Shown here: positions 56,631-64,000 of the stretch, piece after piece
Layout of the letters: each line of letters starts with the position of its first letter
Numbering within the stretch: the stretch's first letter is position 1
NCBI GenBank assembly: GCA_019694315.1
Contig: JAIBCE010000001.1
Span: 1 to 64,000, forward strand
Source of the DNA: Sandaracinaceae bacterium
Lineage (GTDB): Bacteria > Myxococcota_A > Polyangia > Polyangiales > Sandaracinaceae
Direction: 5' to 3'
Length of the DNA stretch: 64,000 bases
Notes under the pieces: generated by a model
Database searches by the model: none
Told to the model about the DNA's origin: nothing
The model's input: the letters and a program-made list of their open reading frames with translations, nothing else
Made by a program: the position numbers and the translations under genes

Positions 56631-57731
56631 ATGGCGCGAAAGATCGGCATTCTCACGGGTGGTGGTGACTGCCCGGGCCTCAACGCAGTGATCCGAGCCG
56701 CCGTGAAGGTCGGCGTCGAGCAGCACGGCTTCGAGATGTTCGGCATCGAGGACGCGCTGAGCGGCCTCGTCGATCTCGACTACCGAGGGCCCAACGGCAA
56801 CCGCTGGCTCCAGCCGCGCGACGTGAACCAGATCCTCACGCGAGGCGGCACCATCCTCGGCACCTCGAACCGCAGCGACCCCTTCCGCTTCGTGGTGAAG
56901 GACGCCGCAGGCGCCGTCCACGAGACGGACGTGTCCGATCGGGTGGTCGAGAACGCCAAGAAGGTGGGCCTCGAGGGCGTGATCTCGATCGGCGGCGACG
57001 GCTCGATGCGCATCGCGCAGCGCTTCATCGACAAGGGCTTGCCGATGATCGGCGTGCCCAAGACCATCGACAACGACCTCGGCTCGACCGACCAGACGTT
57101 CGGCTTCGACACGGCCGTGGGCATCGCGATGGAGGCGATCGATCGTCTGCGCGACACGGCCGAGAGCCACGACCGCGTGATGCTCGTCGAGGTGATGGGA
57201 CGCGACGCGGGCTGGATCGCCCTGCATGCGGGCACCGCGAGCGGCGCCGACGCGATCCTCGTCCCCGAGATCCCCTATCGCCTCGAGCCCGTCGCGAAGA
57301 TGATCGAGAAGCGCCGCGCCGAAGGTCAGAAGTACTCGATCATCGTGGTGAGCGAGGGCGCCAAGCCAGCCGGTGGCGAGGCGAGCGTGGTCGAGCACAA
57401 GGCCGGCGCGATGCCGCGGCTCCAGGGCGCGGCGCAGCGCGTGGCCGACGGCCTCTCGAAGCTCATCGACGCCGACATGCGTGTGACGGTGCTCGGTCAC
57501 GTGCAGCGCGGCGGAAGCCCGTCGTCGTTCGATCGCATCCTCGCCACGCGCTTCGGTCACGCGGCGGCCGAGCTCGCGGCGCGCGGCGAGTGGGGCAAGA
57601 TGGTGTCGCTGCGGGGCGAGAACATCGTCTCGTTCCCGATCGCCGAGGCGATCCGCAAGCCCAAGCTCGTCGACCCACGCGGACAGATGTGCGAGATGGC
57701 CCGCGCGCTCGGTGTCTCGCTCGGCGACTGA
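56631..57731 (+). CDS. pfkA: 6-phosphofructokinase, group III type
   Basis: 366 aa, ATG at 56631. Phosphorylates fructose 6-phosphate in glycolysis. Motifs: ILTGGGDCPGLNAVIRA; GGDGS at residues 121-125; PKTIDNDL at 143-150; MEVMGRDAGWIAL-like VEVMGRDAGWIALHAG; GHVQRGGSPSSFDR. In this family Gly in GGDGS (the position that is Asp in pyrophosphate-dependent enzymes) predicts ATP as donor, whereas the Lys of PKTIDND is the state found in PPi and mixed group III enzymes. ATP use is therefore favoured but not certain. Confidence 0.93.
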   Translation: MARKIGILTGGGDCPGLNAVIRAAVKVGVEQHGFEMFGIEDALSGLVDLDYRGPNGNRWLQPRDVNQILTRGGTILGTSNRSDPFRFVVKDAAGAVHETDVSDRVVENAKKVGLEGVISIGGDGSMRIAQRFIDKGLPMIGVPKTIDNDLGSTDQTFGFDTAVGIAMEAIDRLRDTAESHDRVMLVEVMGRDAGWIALHAGTASGADAILVPEIPYRLEPVAKMIEKRRAEGQKYSIIVVSEGAKPAGGEASVVEHKAGAMPRLQGAAQRVADGLSKLIDADMRVTVLGHVQRGGSPSSFDRILATRFGHAAAELAARGEWGKMVSLRGENIVSFPIAEAIRKPKLVDPRGQMCEMARALGVSLGD

Positions 57732-57743
57732 GATTGCCGGAGG

Positions 57744-58008
57744 GGGCATGCGCCCCCTCCCCCGCGAAGCGGGGCCCCCTCCCGCTCCACTCGCTGACGC
57801 TCGTGACTCCGCGCGGGGCCCCAGCCCCGCTTGGGCGCCTCGCGCTACGCTCGGCGCGATCTCGGTTCCTTCTCGGTCCCTGAGATGGGCATGCGCCCCC
57901 TCCCCCGCGAGGCGGGGCCCCCTCCCGCTCCACTCGCTGACGTTCGTGACTCCGCGCGGGGCCCCAGCCCCGCTTGGGCGCCTCGCGCTGCGCTCGGCGG
58001 GATCTCGG
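57744..58008. repeat. Tandemly duplicated 122-bp hairpin-rich element
   Basis: 57744-57865 recurs as 57887-58008 with four mismatches, offset 143 bp. Each copy holds GGGCATGCGCCCC and the hairpin-forming CCCCGCGAAGCGGGG or CCCCGCGAGGCGGGG, then GCGGGGCCCCAGCCCCGC. It fills the 326-bp gap between the phosphofructokinase stop and the metallophosphoesterase start; no gene seen. It may be a REP/BIME-like element or a terminator array. Confidence 0.85.
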
Positions 58009-58057
58009 ATCTGACACACCGGCGACACGAACGTGACACGCAGGTACGATCGCGCGC

Positions 58058-59827
58058 ATGACGTTGCGCCGTGCGTCCGTGTTGCTCCCGTTCCTGCCGC
58101 TGCCGTTTGCGCTGAGCGCGTGCCCCGGCCCTGACCCGATGCCCGATGCGGGCGCGACCGACGCGGCCGATCTCGCGGATGCGCCGGAGCCGCGCGACGC
58201 GCCCGCGATCGACGCCGAGATGCACATGGGCCTGCGCCTGCCGCGCTGTGAGGACACCGATCCCATGCCCACCACGGCGCTGCCGCACTTCGCGAGCACG
58301 CTCGAGGGCACCTACCTGCCTCACGTCGCGCGCCTCCCGATGAGCGGGCCGCTCAACCCCGCCGAGGAGGAGGGCGAGCTGATGTACCGCGCGCTCGACT
58401 ACGCGCGAACCGATCCGGGGCCCGGCCTCTCGCACGTGCATCGCAACGATCTCGGCGCCGACTCCACGACCACCACCGGCCGACACTCGATCGCGTGGCT
58501 CGCGCAGCTGTCGGACTTCCAGCTGGTGGACGACGAGTCACCCTCGCGCCTGTCAGCGCTCGACAATCCCGACATCCCGTCGGGCCTGCGCGCGCAGGAG
58601 GCCTATCTGCCGCGCGCGGTCTCCGCGATGAGCCGCACCTTCCAGCGCATCACCGCGGGGGGCCGATCGCTCGACTTCGGCATCATCACGGGCGACTGCG
58701 CCGACAGCGCGCAGGGCAACGAGCTCGACTGGGTCATCCAGCTGATGAACGGCGAGCCCGGCCTGCACACGGACTCGGGCGACGACGACGATCCGGTCCC
58801 GGGCCCCGACAACGATCCGAAGGATCCCTTCGATCCCGTGGCCTTCCCCGCGCCGTGGCTCTACGTGCCGGGCAACCACGACGTGGAGATCGTGGGCATC
58901 AACGCGCCGAGCGATCGCAGCCGCATGCAGGCCATCGGCACGAGCCCGCTCGGCGGAACGCGCGACTACCGCAACTGGTACGGCGCGGTGGGGCGCCGCG
59001 CGATCACGGCGGATCCTGCGCGTCACATCGTCGATCGCGACGAGATCGTCGCGGCCGTGCGCGCAGCGACCGCCGACGGACCGATGGGCCCGTCGGGACA
59101 CGGCTACCCGGCGAGCGGCGACGTGGACACGACGCTCGGCGCCAACTGGACGCTCGACGTGGTGCCCGGCGTGCTGCGCATCGTCGCGATCGACACGAGC
59201 GATCGCAGCGGCGGCTCCGAGGGCCTGCTCACGCAGGACTTCATCGACGGCTGGCTCGAGCCAGAGCTCGATCGCGCCGTCACCGACGGCGTCCTCGTGA
59301 TGCTCGCGTCGCACCACAACACGCGCTCGATCGACGTCTACGAAGGCCAGGGCACCGACGGCCCCATGGTTCCCGGCGCGCTGAGCGGCCCGGAGATCGA
59401 GGCGATCGTGGCCTCGCATCCGGAGGTGATCGCATGGCTCGTGGGCCACGTGCACGACAACCAGATCCGCGCCGTGCACGGCGCCGACGCAGCGCACCCC
59501 GGCTACTGGGAGATCATGGCGAGCGCCATCGCCGACTTCCCCTCGCAGGCGCGCGCGATCGAGCTCGTCGACAACGGCGACGGAACGCTCTCGATCTTCG
59601 CCACGCTCGTCGACTACGACACCGACGACTGCTTCGAGCGCCGCTTCCGCGCGCTGACGCAGATGGAATTCGTGTCGGCGTGGGCCGGCAACGTCACCAC
59701 CGATCCGGCACAGCTCGACGTGGAGCTCGTGCGTGCCATCCCCGACAGCGCGGCCGACGCCGTGCACGCGGCGAGCGCGACCGCGCCCAGCCGCATCGAG
59801 AGCCTCACCACGCTCCTCGGCGAGTGA
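58058..59827 (+). CDS. Calcineurin-like metallophosphoesterase lipoprotein
   Basis: 589 aa. Lipoprotein signal (VLLPFLPLPFALSAC), Asp/Ala linker, then a phosphoesterase domain with all five metal-site blocks: AQLSDFQ, IITGDCAD, VPGNHD, ASHHNTRS and GHVHDN. The first Asp-x-His is DF-Q rather than D-x-H, so one metal ligand may be altered. Related to secreted phosphodiesterase/phosphatase lipoproteins of myxobacteria with unknown substrate. Convergent with the XRE-cupin gene, with a perfect hairpin between. Confidence 0.85.
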   Translation: MTLRRASVLLPFLPLPFALSACPGPDPMPDAGATDAADLADAPEPRDAPAIDAEMHMGLRLPRCEDTDPMPTTALPHFASTLEGTYLPHVARLPMSGPLNPAEEEGELMYRALDYARTDPGPGLSHVHRNDLGADSTTTTGRHSIAWLAQLSDFQLVDDESPSRLSALDNPDIPSGLRAQEAYLPRAVSAMSRTFQRITAGGRSLDFGIITGDCADSAQGNELDWVIQLMNGEPGLHTDSGDDDDPVPGPDNDPKDPFDPVAFPAPWLYVPGNHDVEIVGINAPSDRSRMQAIGTSPLGGTRDYRNWYGAVGRRAITADPARHIVDRDEIVAAVRAATADGPMGPSGHGYPASGDVDTTLGANWTLDVVPGVLRIVAIDTSDRSGGSEGLLTQDFIDGWLEPELDRAVTDGVLVMLASHHNTRSIDVYEGQGTDGPMVPGALSGPEIEAIVASHPEVIAWLVGHVHDNQIRAVHGADAAHPGYWEIMASAIADFPSQARAIELVDNGDGTLSIFATLVDYDTDDCFERRFRALTQMEFVSAWAGNVTTDPAQLDVELVRAIPDSAADAVHAASATAPSRIESLTTLLGE

Positions 59828-59835
59828 GGCAGGGC

Positions 59836-59860
59836 TCGTGATCGCCCGTGGCGATCACGA
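59836..59860. terminator. Perfect 11-bp bidirectional hairpin
   Basis: TCGTGATCGCC (59836-59846), loop CGT, GGCGATCACGA (59850-59860), between the convergent metallophosphoesterase and XRE-cupin genes. No T-tract. Confidence 0.65.
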
Positions 59861-59863
59861 CGA

Positions 59864-60442
59864 TCAGACGCCGGCCTTCGCGAGGATGACCACCGACACC
59901 CCGCGGGCCGGCTTCTTCGTGCTCGCGTTGCGGTAGCCGTGCGGGACGTTCCCGGGGAACGCGAGCACGTCGCCTGCGGCGAGCGCGTGCTCCTCGCCGG
60001 CGATCACGATCACGACCTCGCCCGCGAGCAGCGTGAAGTACTCGCGCGTGCCGGGCAGATGAGGCGTGCCGCCCATCACCGCGCCAGGCGCGAAGTCCAT
60101 GGTCGCGAGCAGCTCCTCGGGCACGGGCTCGGGCACGAGCGGCGTCATCACCACGCCGCGCCCGCGGCGCTCCGCTCCGAGCTCGTCGTGACGCCACCGA
60201 CGCACCTTCGCGCGAGGTGAAGCGAGCAGCTCGTCGATCGGTGCGCCCACGGCACGGCTCACCTTCACGAGCACCGCGAGCGACGGATTGCCGCTGCCGG
60301 ACTCCAGGTTCGCGATCGTCGAGCGTGGCACGCCGGCAGCGCGCGAGAGCTCCTCCTGCGTGAGGCCACGCGCGTGCCGCAGCCCGAGGAGGTTCCTCGC
60401 CAGGTGCGCGGCCACGCGCGTGGGATCGTCGGTCTCGGACAT
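59864..60442 (-). CDS. XRE-family regulator with C-terminal cupin domain
   Basis: 192 aa from the ATG at 60442. HTH about residues 12-66 (LRHARGLTQEELSRAAGVPRSTIANLESGSGNPS), cupin about 105-190 (REYFTLLAGEVVIVIAGEEHALAAGDVLAFPGNVPHGYRN). Such XRE-cupin proteins sense small metabolites (amines, amino acids, sugars) with the cupin and repress or activate neighbouring genes. An imperfect dyad lies 11 bp upstream of its start, in the divergent gap shared with the SDR gene. Confidence 0.92.
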   Translation of the reverse strand: MSETDDPTRVAAHLARNLLGLRHARGLTQEELSRAAGVPRSTIANLESGSGNPSLAVLVKVSRAVGAPIDELLASPRAKVRRWRHDELGAERRGRGVVMTPLVPEPVPEELLATMDFAPGAVMGGTPHLPGTREYFTLLAGEVVIVIAGEEHALAAGDVLAFPGNVPHGYRNASTKKPARGVSVVILAKAGV

Positions 60443-60452
60443 CACCTCGACG

Positions 60453-60474
60453 TTCTGCCAATCCGTTGGACGAA
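60453..60474. promoter_or_regulatory. Candidate operator for the XRE-cupin regulator
   Basis: Dyad TTC-N2-CCAA-TCCG-TTGG-N2-GAA at 60453-60474, in the 93-bp gap between the divergent XRE-cupin and SDR genes. Symmetry and position suit autoregulation and control of the SDR/QueA-like operon. Confidence 0.45.
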
Positions 60475-60535
60475 GCAAGCGACGCAAGCCGAGCACGCAT
60501 CCACGCTCCACCCATCGAAACGAGGAGATGCGGCC

Positions 60536-61282
60536 ATGACGAGCACGAATGTCGAGGAAATGGACAACGAGGCCACGGAACTTCGCGCACTCGCGGGGTT
60601 GCGCGTCGTGGTGACGGGAGGGACCTCCGGACTGGGCCTGGCCCTGGTGCGGGCGCTCCGCGCGTCGGGGGCGGAGGTCGCCTTCGTCGCACGCACGCGC
60701 GAACGAGTGATCGCGGTCGCCGAGGAGACCGGGGCGATCGGCATCGTCGCCGACGTGGCCGACAAGGACGACATCCACCGCATCGCGCTCCAGGTGGGCG
60801 CGAGCGTCGGAGCGAGCGGCGCGATCGATCTCCTCGTGAACAACGCCTCGAGCCTCGGCCCCGTCCCGCTGCGGCCTCTGGGAGACACCGACTGTGAGGA
60901 CCTCGAGGCCGCGCTCGCCGCGAACCTCCTCGGGCCCTTCCGCCTCACGAAGGCGCTGCTCGGTCCGCTCGCAGCCGCCGCGCGCGAGAGCGCACCGAGC
61001 GTGGTGCTCAACGTCTCGAGCGACGCGGCCACGAGCGCCTACGCGGAGTGGGGTGCGTACGGCGCGAGCAAGGCCGCGCTCGCGCACCTGTCCGCGATCT
61101 GGTCGCTGGAGCTCGCGGGCGAGCGTGTTCGCGTGCTCTCGCTCGATCCGGGCGACATGGACACGCCCCTCCACGAGCTCGCGCTGCCAGGCTCCGATCG
61201 CGCGAGCCTGAAGCGACCCGTCGACGCGGCACGCGCCCTCCTCCGCGCCGTGATCGCCGCACGCGGCGAGGTCCGCTCGTGA
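60536..61282 (+). CDS. Short-chain dehydrogenase/reductase
   Basis: 248 aa from the ATG at 60536. Rossmann motif VVVTGGTSGLGLALV, NNASSLGP, and catalytic Ser (NVSSDAA), with the YGASK lysine motif present (Tyr and Lys of YxxxK). NAD(P)-dependent oxidoreductase of unknown substrate. Its stop overlaps the GTG start of the QueA-like gene (GTGA), so the two are one operon, divergent from the XRE-cupin regulator. Confidence 0.9.
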   Translation: MTSTNVEEMDNEATELRALAGLRVVVTGGTSGLGLALVRALRASGAEVAFVARTRERVIAVAEETGAIGIVADVADKDDIHRIALQVGASVGASGAIDLLVNNASSLGPVPLRPLGDTDCEDLEAALAANLLGPFRLTKALLGPLAAAARESAPSVVLNVSSDAATSAYAEWGAYGASKAALAHLSAIWSLELAGERVRVLSLDPGDMDTPLHELALPGSDRASLKRPVDAARALLRAVIAARGEVRS

Positions 61283-62436
61283 GCCCCCGCGGGACGATCC
61301 ATCCCGACGCGGCGGGCGCCGCGCTCGTTGCCGCGAGCACACCAACGCAGCGTCCGCGCGACGCACGCCTGCTCGCGATGGATGGCACGGGGTCGATGTC
61401 GATCGTGCCGCGTCGCGAGTGGACCTCGCTCGTACGATCCGGCGACGTCGTCGTGGCCAACGACGCTGCGACGTTGCCTGCGAGCCTCGTGAGCCATCAC
61501 CTCCGCACGGGAGCACGCGTCGAGGTGAGACTGGCCGCACGCCGCACGCTCGAGCCCACCGATCTGGTGTTCGACGCGGTGCTCTTCGGCGAAGGCGACC
61601 ACCGCACGCGCACCGAGGAGCGGGCCGGTCCGCCGTCGATGCGCGCGGGCGACCTCCTCGCGCTCGAGGGCAGCCCGCTCGTGTTCACGGTGATCGAGAC
61701 GCTGGAACACCCACGCTTCGTGCGGATCTCGTTCGAGGGCGCGCACGGCGTGTTCTGGTCGGAGCTCGCGCGCTTGGGTCGTCCGGTGCAGTACGCGCAC
61801 GTGCCCGAGGCCCTCGCCCTCTGGGATGTGTGGACGGTGATCGCAGGCCCTGCGGTCGCGTTCGAGCCACCCTCGGCAGGCTTCGTCCTCGACTGGGCTG
61901 GTCTCGCCGCGATCCGCGCGCGAGGCGCTTCGTTCGCGACGCTCACGCACGCGGCGGGCCTCTCTTCCACGGGCGATCCCGCGCTCGACGCTCGCCTTCC
62001 GCTCGATGAGGCCTATCGCATCCCGCTCCGAACGACTCGCCTCGTCCTCGACGCGCGCGCCCGCGGCGGCCGCGTGATCGCGATCGGCACCACGGTCGTG
62101 CGCGCGCTCGAGCACGCCGCGAGCTCCCTGCGCGACGCGTCGACGAGGCGCGGAGCGCTGGCAGACGTGGCGGATCAACGGATCGGCCGGGACAGCGCGC
62201 TGCGTGTGGTGGAGGTGATCGTGTCCGGCACGCACGAGCCCGGCACGAGCCACCGCGAGCTCTTGCGCGCGTTCGCGCCGGATGCGCTCCTCGCCGAGGT
62301 CGACGCGCGCCTCGCCGAGGAGCGCTTCCGCACGCACGAATTCGGCGACTCGGTGTGGATCGAGTCCGGCGCGAGGCTCGGGAGCGGATCCGCCCGCGAC
62401 CTCGGCGACGCGAGTGTCACTCCGCGTACAGCGTGA
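61279..62436 (+). CDS. QueA-like S-adenosylmethionine:tRNA ribosyltransferase-isomerase paralogue
   Basis: 385 aa from the GTG at 61279, which overlaps the SDR stop. Conserved QueA segments: LVRSGDVVVANDAATLPASL, QYAHVPEALALWDVWTVIAG, a PSAGF stretch where orthodox QueA has PTAGLHFT, GGRVIAIGTTVVRALEHAA and GTHEPGTSHRELLRAF. QueA adds the cyclopentene ring precursor to 7-aminomethyl-7-deazaguanine tRNA in queuosine synthesis. The altered PTAGLHFT motif, the extra length and the SDR partner suggest a diverged paralogue whose substrate may not be tRNA. No other queuosine gene is near. Its last 20 nt overlap the convergent ATP-grasp gene. Confidence 0.8.
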   Translation: MSPRGTIHPDAAGAALVAASTPTQRPRDARLLAMDGTGSMSIVPRREWTSLVRSGDVVVANDAATLPASLVSHHLRTGARVEVRLAARRTLEPTDLVFDAVLFGEGDHRTRTEERAGPPSMRAGDLLALEGSPLVFTVIETLEHPRFVRISFEGAHGVFWSELARLGRPVQYAHVPEALALWDVWTVIAGPAVAFEPPSAGFVLDWAGLAAIRARGASFATLTHAAGLSSTGDPALDARLPLDEAYRIPLRTTRLVLDARARGGRVIAIGTTVVRALEHAASSLRDASTRRGALADVADQRIGRDSALRVVEVIVSGTHEPGTSHRELLRAFAPDALLAEVDARLAEERFRTHEFGDSVWIESGARLGSGSARDLGDASVTPRTA

Positions 62437-63634
62437 TGTTCTTGGCCGCGTCGAAGCACATCTCCTTCGCGGTGTCCCAGTCGGGATGACGGCACATGAG
62501 GTGACCGTCCGAGAGCAGCGTCTGCTTCCAGTCGCGGCGCGGCGTGCCCGGGCGGAGGAGCTCGTCCTCGACGATCCAGTTTCCCCAGCGCTGCTTCCAC
62601 GCGTTGAGCCCGACGATCTGCGTGATGCGACCGTGGCCCTTGGCGCGCTTGAAGATGATGCCGGCGTTGTATCGGCGCGTCGCGTCCGCATCGAACGCGT
62701 GCCAGCACGCCACGCGCGCCCACTCTCGGAAGAGATCGATGTCGCTCGTGTAGTTCATCTGGTCGACGATGCGCGCGCCGCCGGGGCGACAGCCGATCTC
62801 GCCGAACACGGCCTCACCCTTCTTCGTGTAGAACCACTCCATGTGGGTGAAGCCGTCGCCCATGCCGAGCGCGCGCAGCACGTTGCGACCGAGCTCGACG
62901 CCCTTGCGCACGAAGGGCTGCTGCATGTCCTTGATGGTGATGACCACCGGGCTGATCCACTCGTGGCTGCGCGCCTCGAGCGGCTTGGGCAGGTACTGGG
63001 TGCAGTTCTCGTAGATCGGGCGCCCACCGACGCACACCGTGTCGTAGGTGAACTCGTCGCCCTCGATGTACTCCTCGCAGCTCACCTCCACGACGTGGGC
63101 GGTGAGCGCCAGCACCTTCTCGAGGTCGACGTCCGAGTCGACGCGGTACGTGTCTGCCGAGCCGGCGCCCGCGATCGGCTTGATGATCATCGGGTAGCCG
63201 ATCTCTTCGCGCGCGGCCCACACCTCGTTCTTCGAGGTGGCACGACGCGACCTCGGCGTGCGCAGGCCCGCGGCGCGCACGCGCTCCTTCATGAGCTGCT
63301 TGTCGCGGAAGCCGCGCACGGTGTCGACGCTCATGCCCGGCACACCCCAGCGCTCGCGGATCTTGGCCGCGAGGATCACGAGGGGCTCCCAGTTCGCGAG
63401 CACCCGATCGATCTCCACGCCGCGGAGCCACTCCGTGGTGCGCTGCACGACGTCGTCCTCGTCCATGATGCGCGGCACCTGCAGGTAGCCCGAGAGGGCC
63501 TTCTTCACCATCGGGGCGAGCGAGTCGGGGTGGCTGTCGCCCACGCCGTAGACCTTCACGCCGACCTCGGCGAGGCCTCGCGTGTACTGCTGCATCTCGG
63601 GGGGATAGTTCGGCTGGAGGAAGACGACGCGCAT
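62417..63634 (-). CDS. ATP-grasp carboxylate-amine ligase-like protein
   Basis: 405 aa. Pre-ATP-grasp Rossmann region (MRVVFLQPNYPPEMQQYTRGLAEVGVKVYGVG), DKQLMKERVRAAGLRTPRSRR, ATP-binding YPMIIKPIAGAGSADTYRV, CEEYIEGDEFTYDTV, GDGFTHMEWFYTKKGEAVFGEIGCRPGG with the metal-binding acidic residues. ATP-grasp enzymes join a carboxylate to an amine or thiol through an acyl-phosphate. Substrate unknown. Its C-terminus overlaps the convergent QueA-like gene by 20 nt. The start at 63634 faces another ATP-grasp-like gene at 63723 across 88 bp. Confidence 0.88.
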   Translation of the reverse strand: MRVVFLQPNYPPEMQQYTRGLAEVGVKVYGVGDSHPDSLAPMVKKALSGYLQVPRIMDEDDVVQRTTEWLRGVEIDRVLANWEPLVILAAKIRERWGVPGMSVDTVRGFRDKQLMKERVRAAGLRTPRSRRATSKNEVWAAREEIGYPMIIKPIAGAGSADTYRVDSDVDLEKVLALTAHVVEVSCEEYIEGDEFTYDTVCVGGRPIYENCTQYLPKPLEARSHEWISPVVITIKDMQQPFVRKGVELGRNVLRALGMGDGFTHMEWFYTKKGEAVFGEIGCRPGGARIVDQMNYTSDIDLFREWARVACWHAFDADATRRYNAGIIFKRAKGHGRITQIVGLNAWKQRWGNWIVEDELLRPGTPRRDWKQTLLSDGHLMCRHPDWDTAKEMCFDAAKNITLYAE

Positions 63635-63722
63635 GGTGTGAGCACGGTACCAAGAACGGACACGTACGTTCCATCGCGATCGCGCGCCGATGGCTCACTG
63701 CGCGCGTGTATCCTCGTCGCCG

Positions 63723-64000
63723 ATGAGCCTCCGCAACGTCGTCTTCGCCGCACCCTTCCCTCTCGAGACCACCATGCGCTTCGCGCGCGCCGCAGCGCGC
63801 CTGCCCGACGTGCGCCTCCTCGGCGTGATGCAGGAGAGCCCCAAGGGCGACGACGCGCGGATGTTCTCGGACCTCGTGCGCGTCTCGGACGGTCTCTCTG
63901 CGCAAGACCTCGTCGATGCCTGTCGCGTGCTCAGCAAGCGCCACGGACCGATCCACAGGCTCACCGGCATCCTCGAGCCGCTCCAGGTGCAGCTCGCCGA
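63723..64000 (+). CDS. ATP-grasp-type protein, N-terminal part (runs off window)
   Basis: 92 codons from the ATG at 63723 to the window end: MSLRNVVFAAPFPLETTMRF, RLPDVRLLGVMQE, LSAQDLVDACRVLSKRHG and RLTGILEPLQVQLA. The opening strand-loop-helix and the 'TGILEPLQVQLAE' region resemble the pre-ATP-grasp portion of carbamoyl-phosphate-synthase-like ligases; from memory this is the standard start of a myxobacterial ATP-grasp protein. Divergent from the other ATP-grasp gene. No catalytic part is in the window, so the call rests on the N-terminus. Confidence 0.5.
   Translation, partial: MSLRNVVFAAPFPLETTMRFARAAARLPDVRLLGVMQESPKGDDARMFSDLVRVSDGLSAQDLVDACRVLSKRHGPIHRLTGILEPLQVQLA

Overview
The window is a chromosomal stretch of a very GC-rich (about 70% by eye) Gram-negative bacterium, most likely a myxobacterium of the Polyangiales / Sandaracinus type (Myxococcota). 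The assignment rests on gene content: secreted proteins built from Cys/Asp 'CNGxDDDCDG' metal-binding (MopE-type) repeats, a Cys-TM-Arg tail resembling MYXO-CTERM, an FHA-sigma54 activator, a Hanks-type kinase, many lipoproteins and outer-membrane barrels. No rRNA, tRNA, transposase, integrase, phage gene or CRISPR array was recognised; this looks like ordinary vertically inherited chromosome with lineage-specific surface genes. Genes are packed tightly, and several neighbours overlap by 4 nt (stop/start ATGA, GTGA or TTGA).

Layout. 1-5.4 kb: a beta-CASP nuclease-like enzyme followed by a partial membrane protein (minus), then two secreted lipoproteins (MopE-repeat/beta-propeller, and SUMF1-fold). 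5.4-6.1 kb: a gene-poor stretch with one candidate small repeat-bearing ORF. 6.1-8.8 kb: HNH protein, pyrD, HAD phosphatase. 8.9-13.7 kb: VanZ-like protein, a TonB-domain/TonB-receptor fusion, a lipoprotein with an odd repeat-bearing N-terminus and a CAP-domain lipoprotein, probably one operon. 13.9-18.6 kb (minus): two acyl-CoA dehydrogenases, then rpe and the FHA-sigma54 activator. 18.9-25.6 kb (plus): Ser/Thr kinase, a large vWA/MopE surface protein and a MopE-SUMF1 fusion lipoprotein. 25.7-35.6 kb (minus): outer-membrane barrel and a full kdp operon (two extra small ORFs, kdpF-A-B-C-D-E). 35.8-39.2 kb: B12-dependent ribonucleotide reductase. 39.2-40.2 kb: about 1 kb without a convincing protein gene. 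40.2-45.6 kb: four tandem AIM24-family genes and a 5'-nucleotidase-like/beta-barrel fusion. 45.7-51.3 kb: DUF4241 and DUF1877 proteins, MFS transporter, long-chain acyl-CoA synthetase. 51.5-54.7 kb: TPR protein and MopE-type lipoprotein. 54.8-57.7 kb: LPG-synthase-TM-like protein, GNAT, phosphofructokinase. 57.7-64 kb: duplicated 122-bp element, metallophosphoesterase lipoprotein, XRE-cupin regulator, SDR, QueA-like protein and two divergent ATP-grasp genes (the second cut by the window end).

How the parts relate. The kdp cluster is a self-contained high-affinity K+ uptake module; 11-bp direct repeats (core CTTGAY) occur both ahead of the operon and between kdpE and the outer-membrane barrel, so the barrel may belong to the KdpE regulon. 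The AIM24 quartet plus nucleotidase-barrel fusion, and the VanZ/TonB-fusion/lipoprotein/CAP unit, are the two least familiar gene sets here. Short in-frame tandem repeats (15, 15, 18 and 21 bp) recur in four envelope or putative envelope genes. All functional statements are from reading sequence and motif recall; no database search was run.
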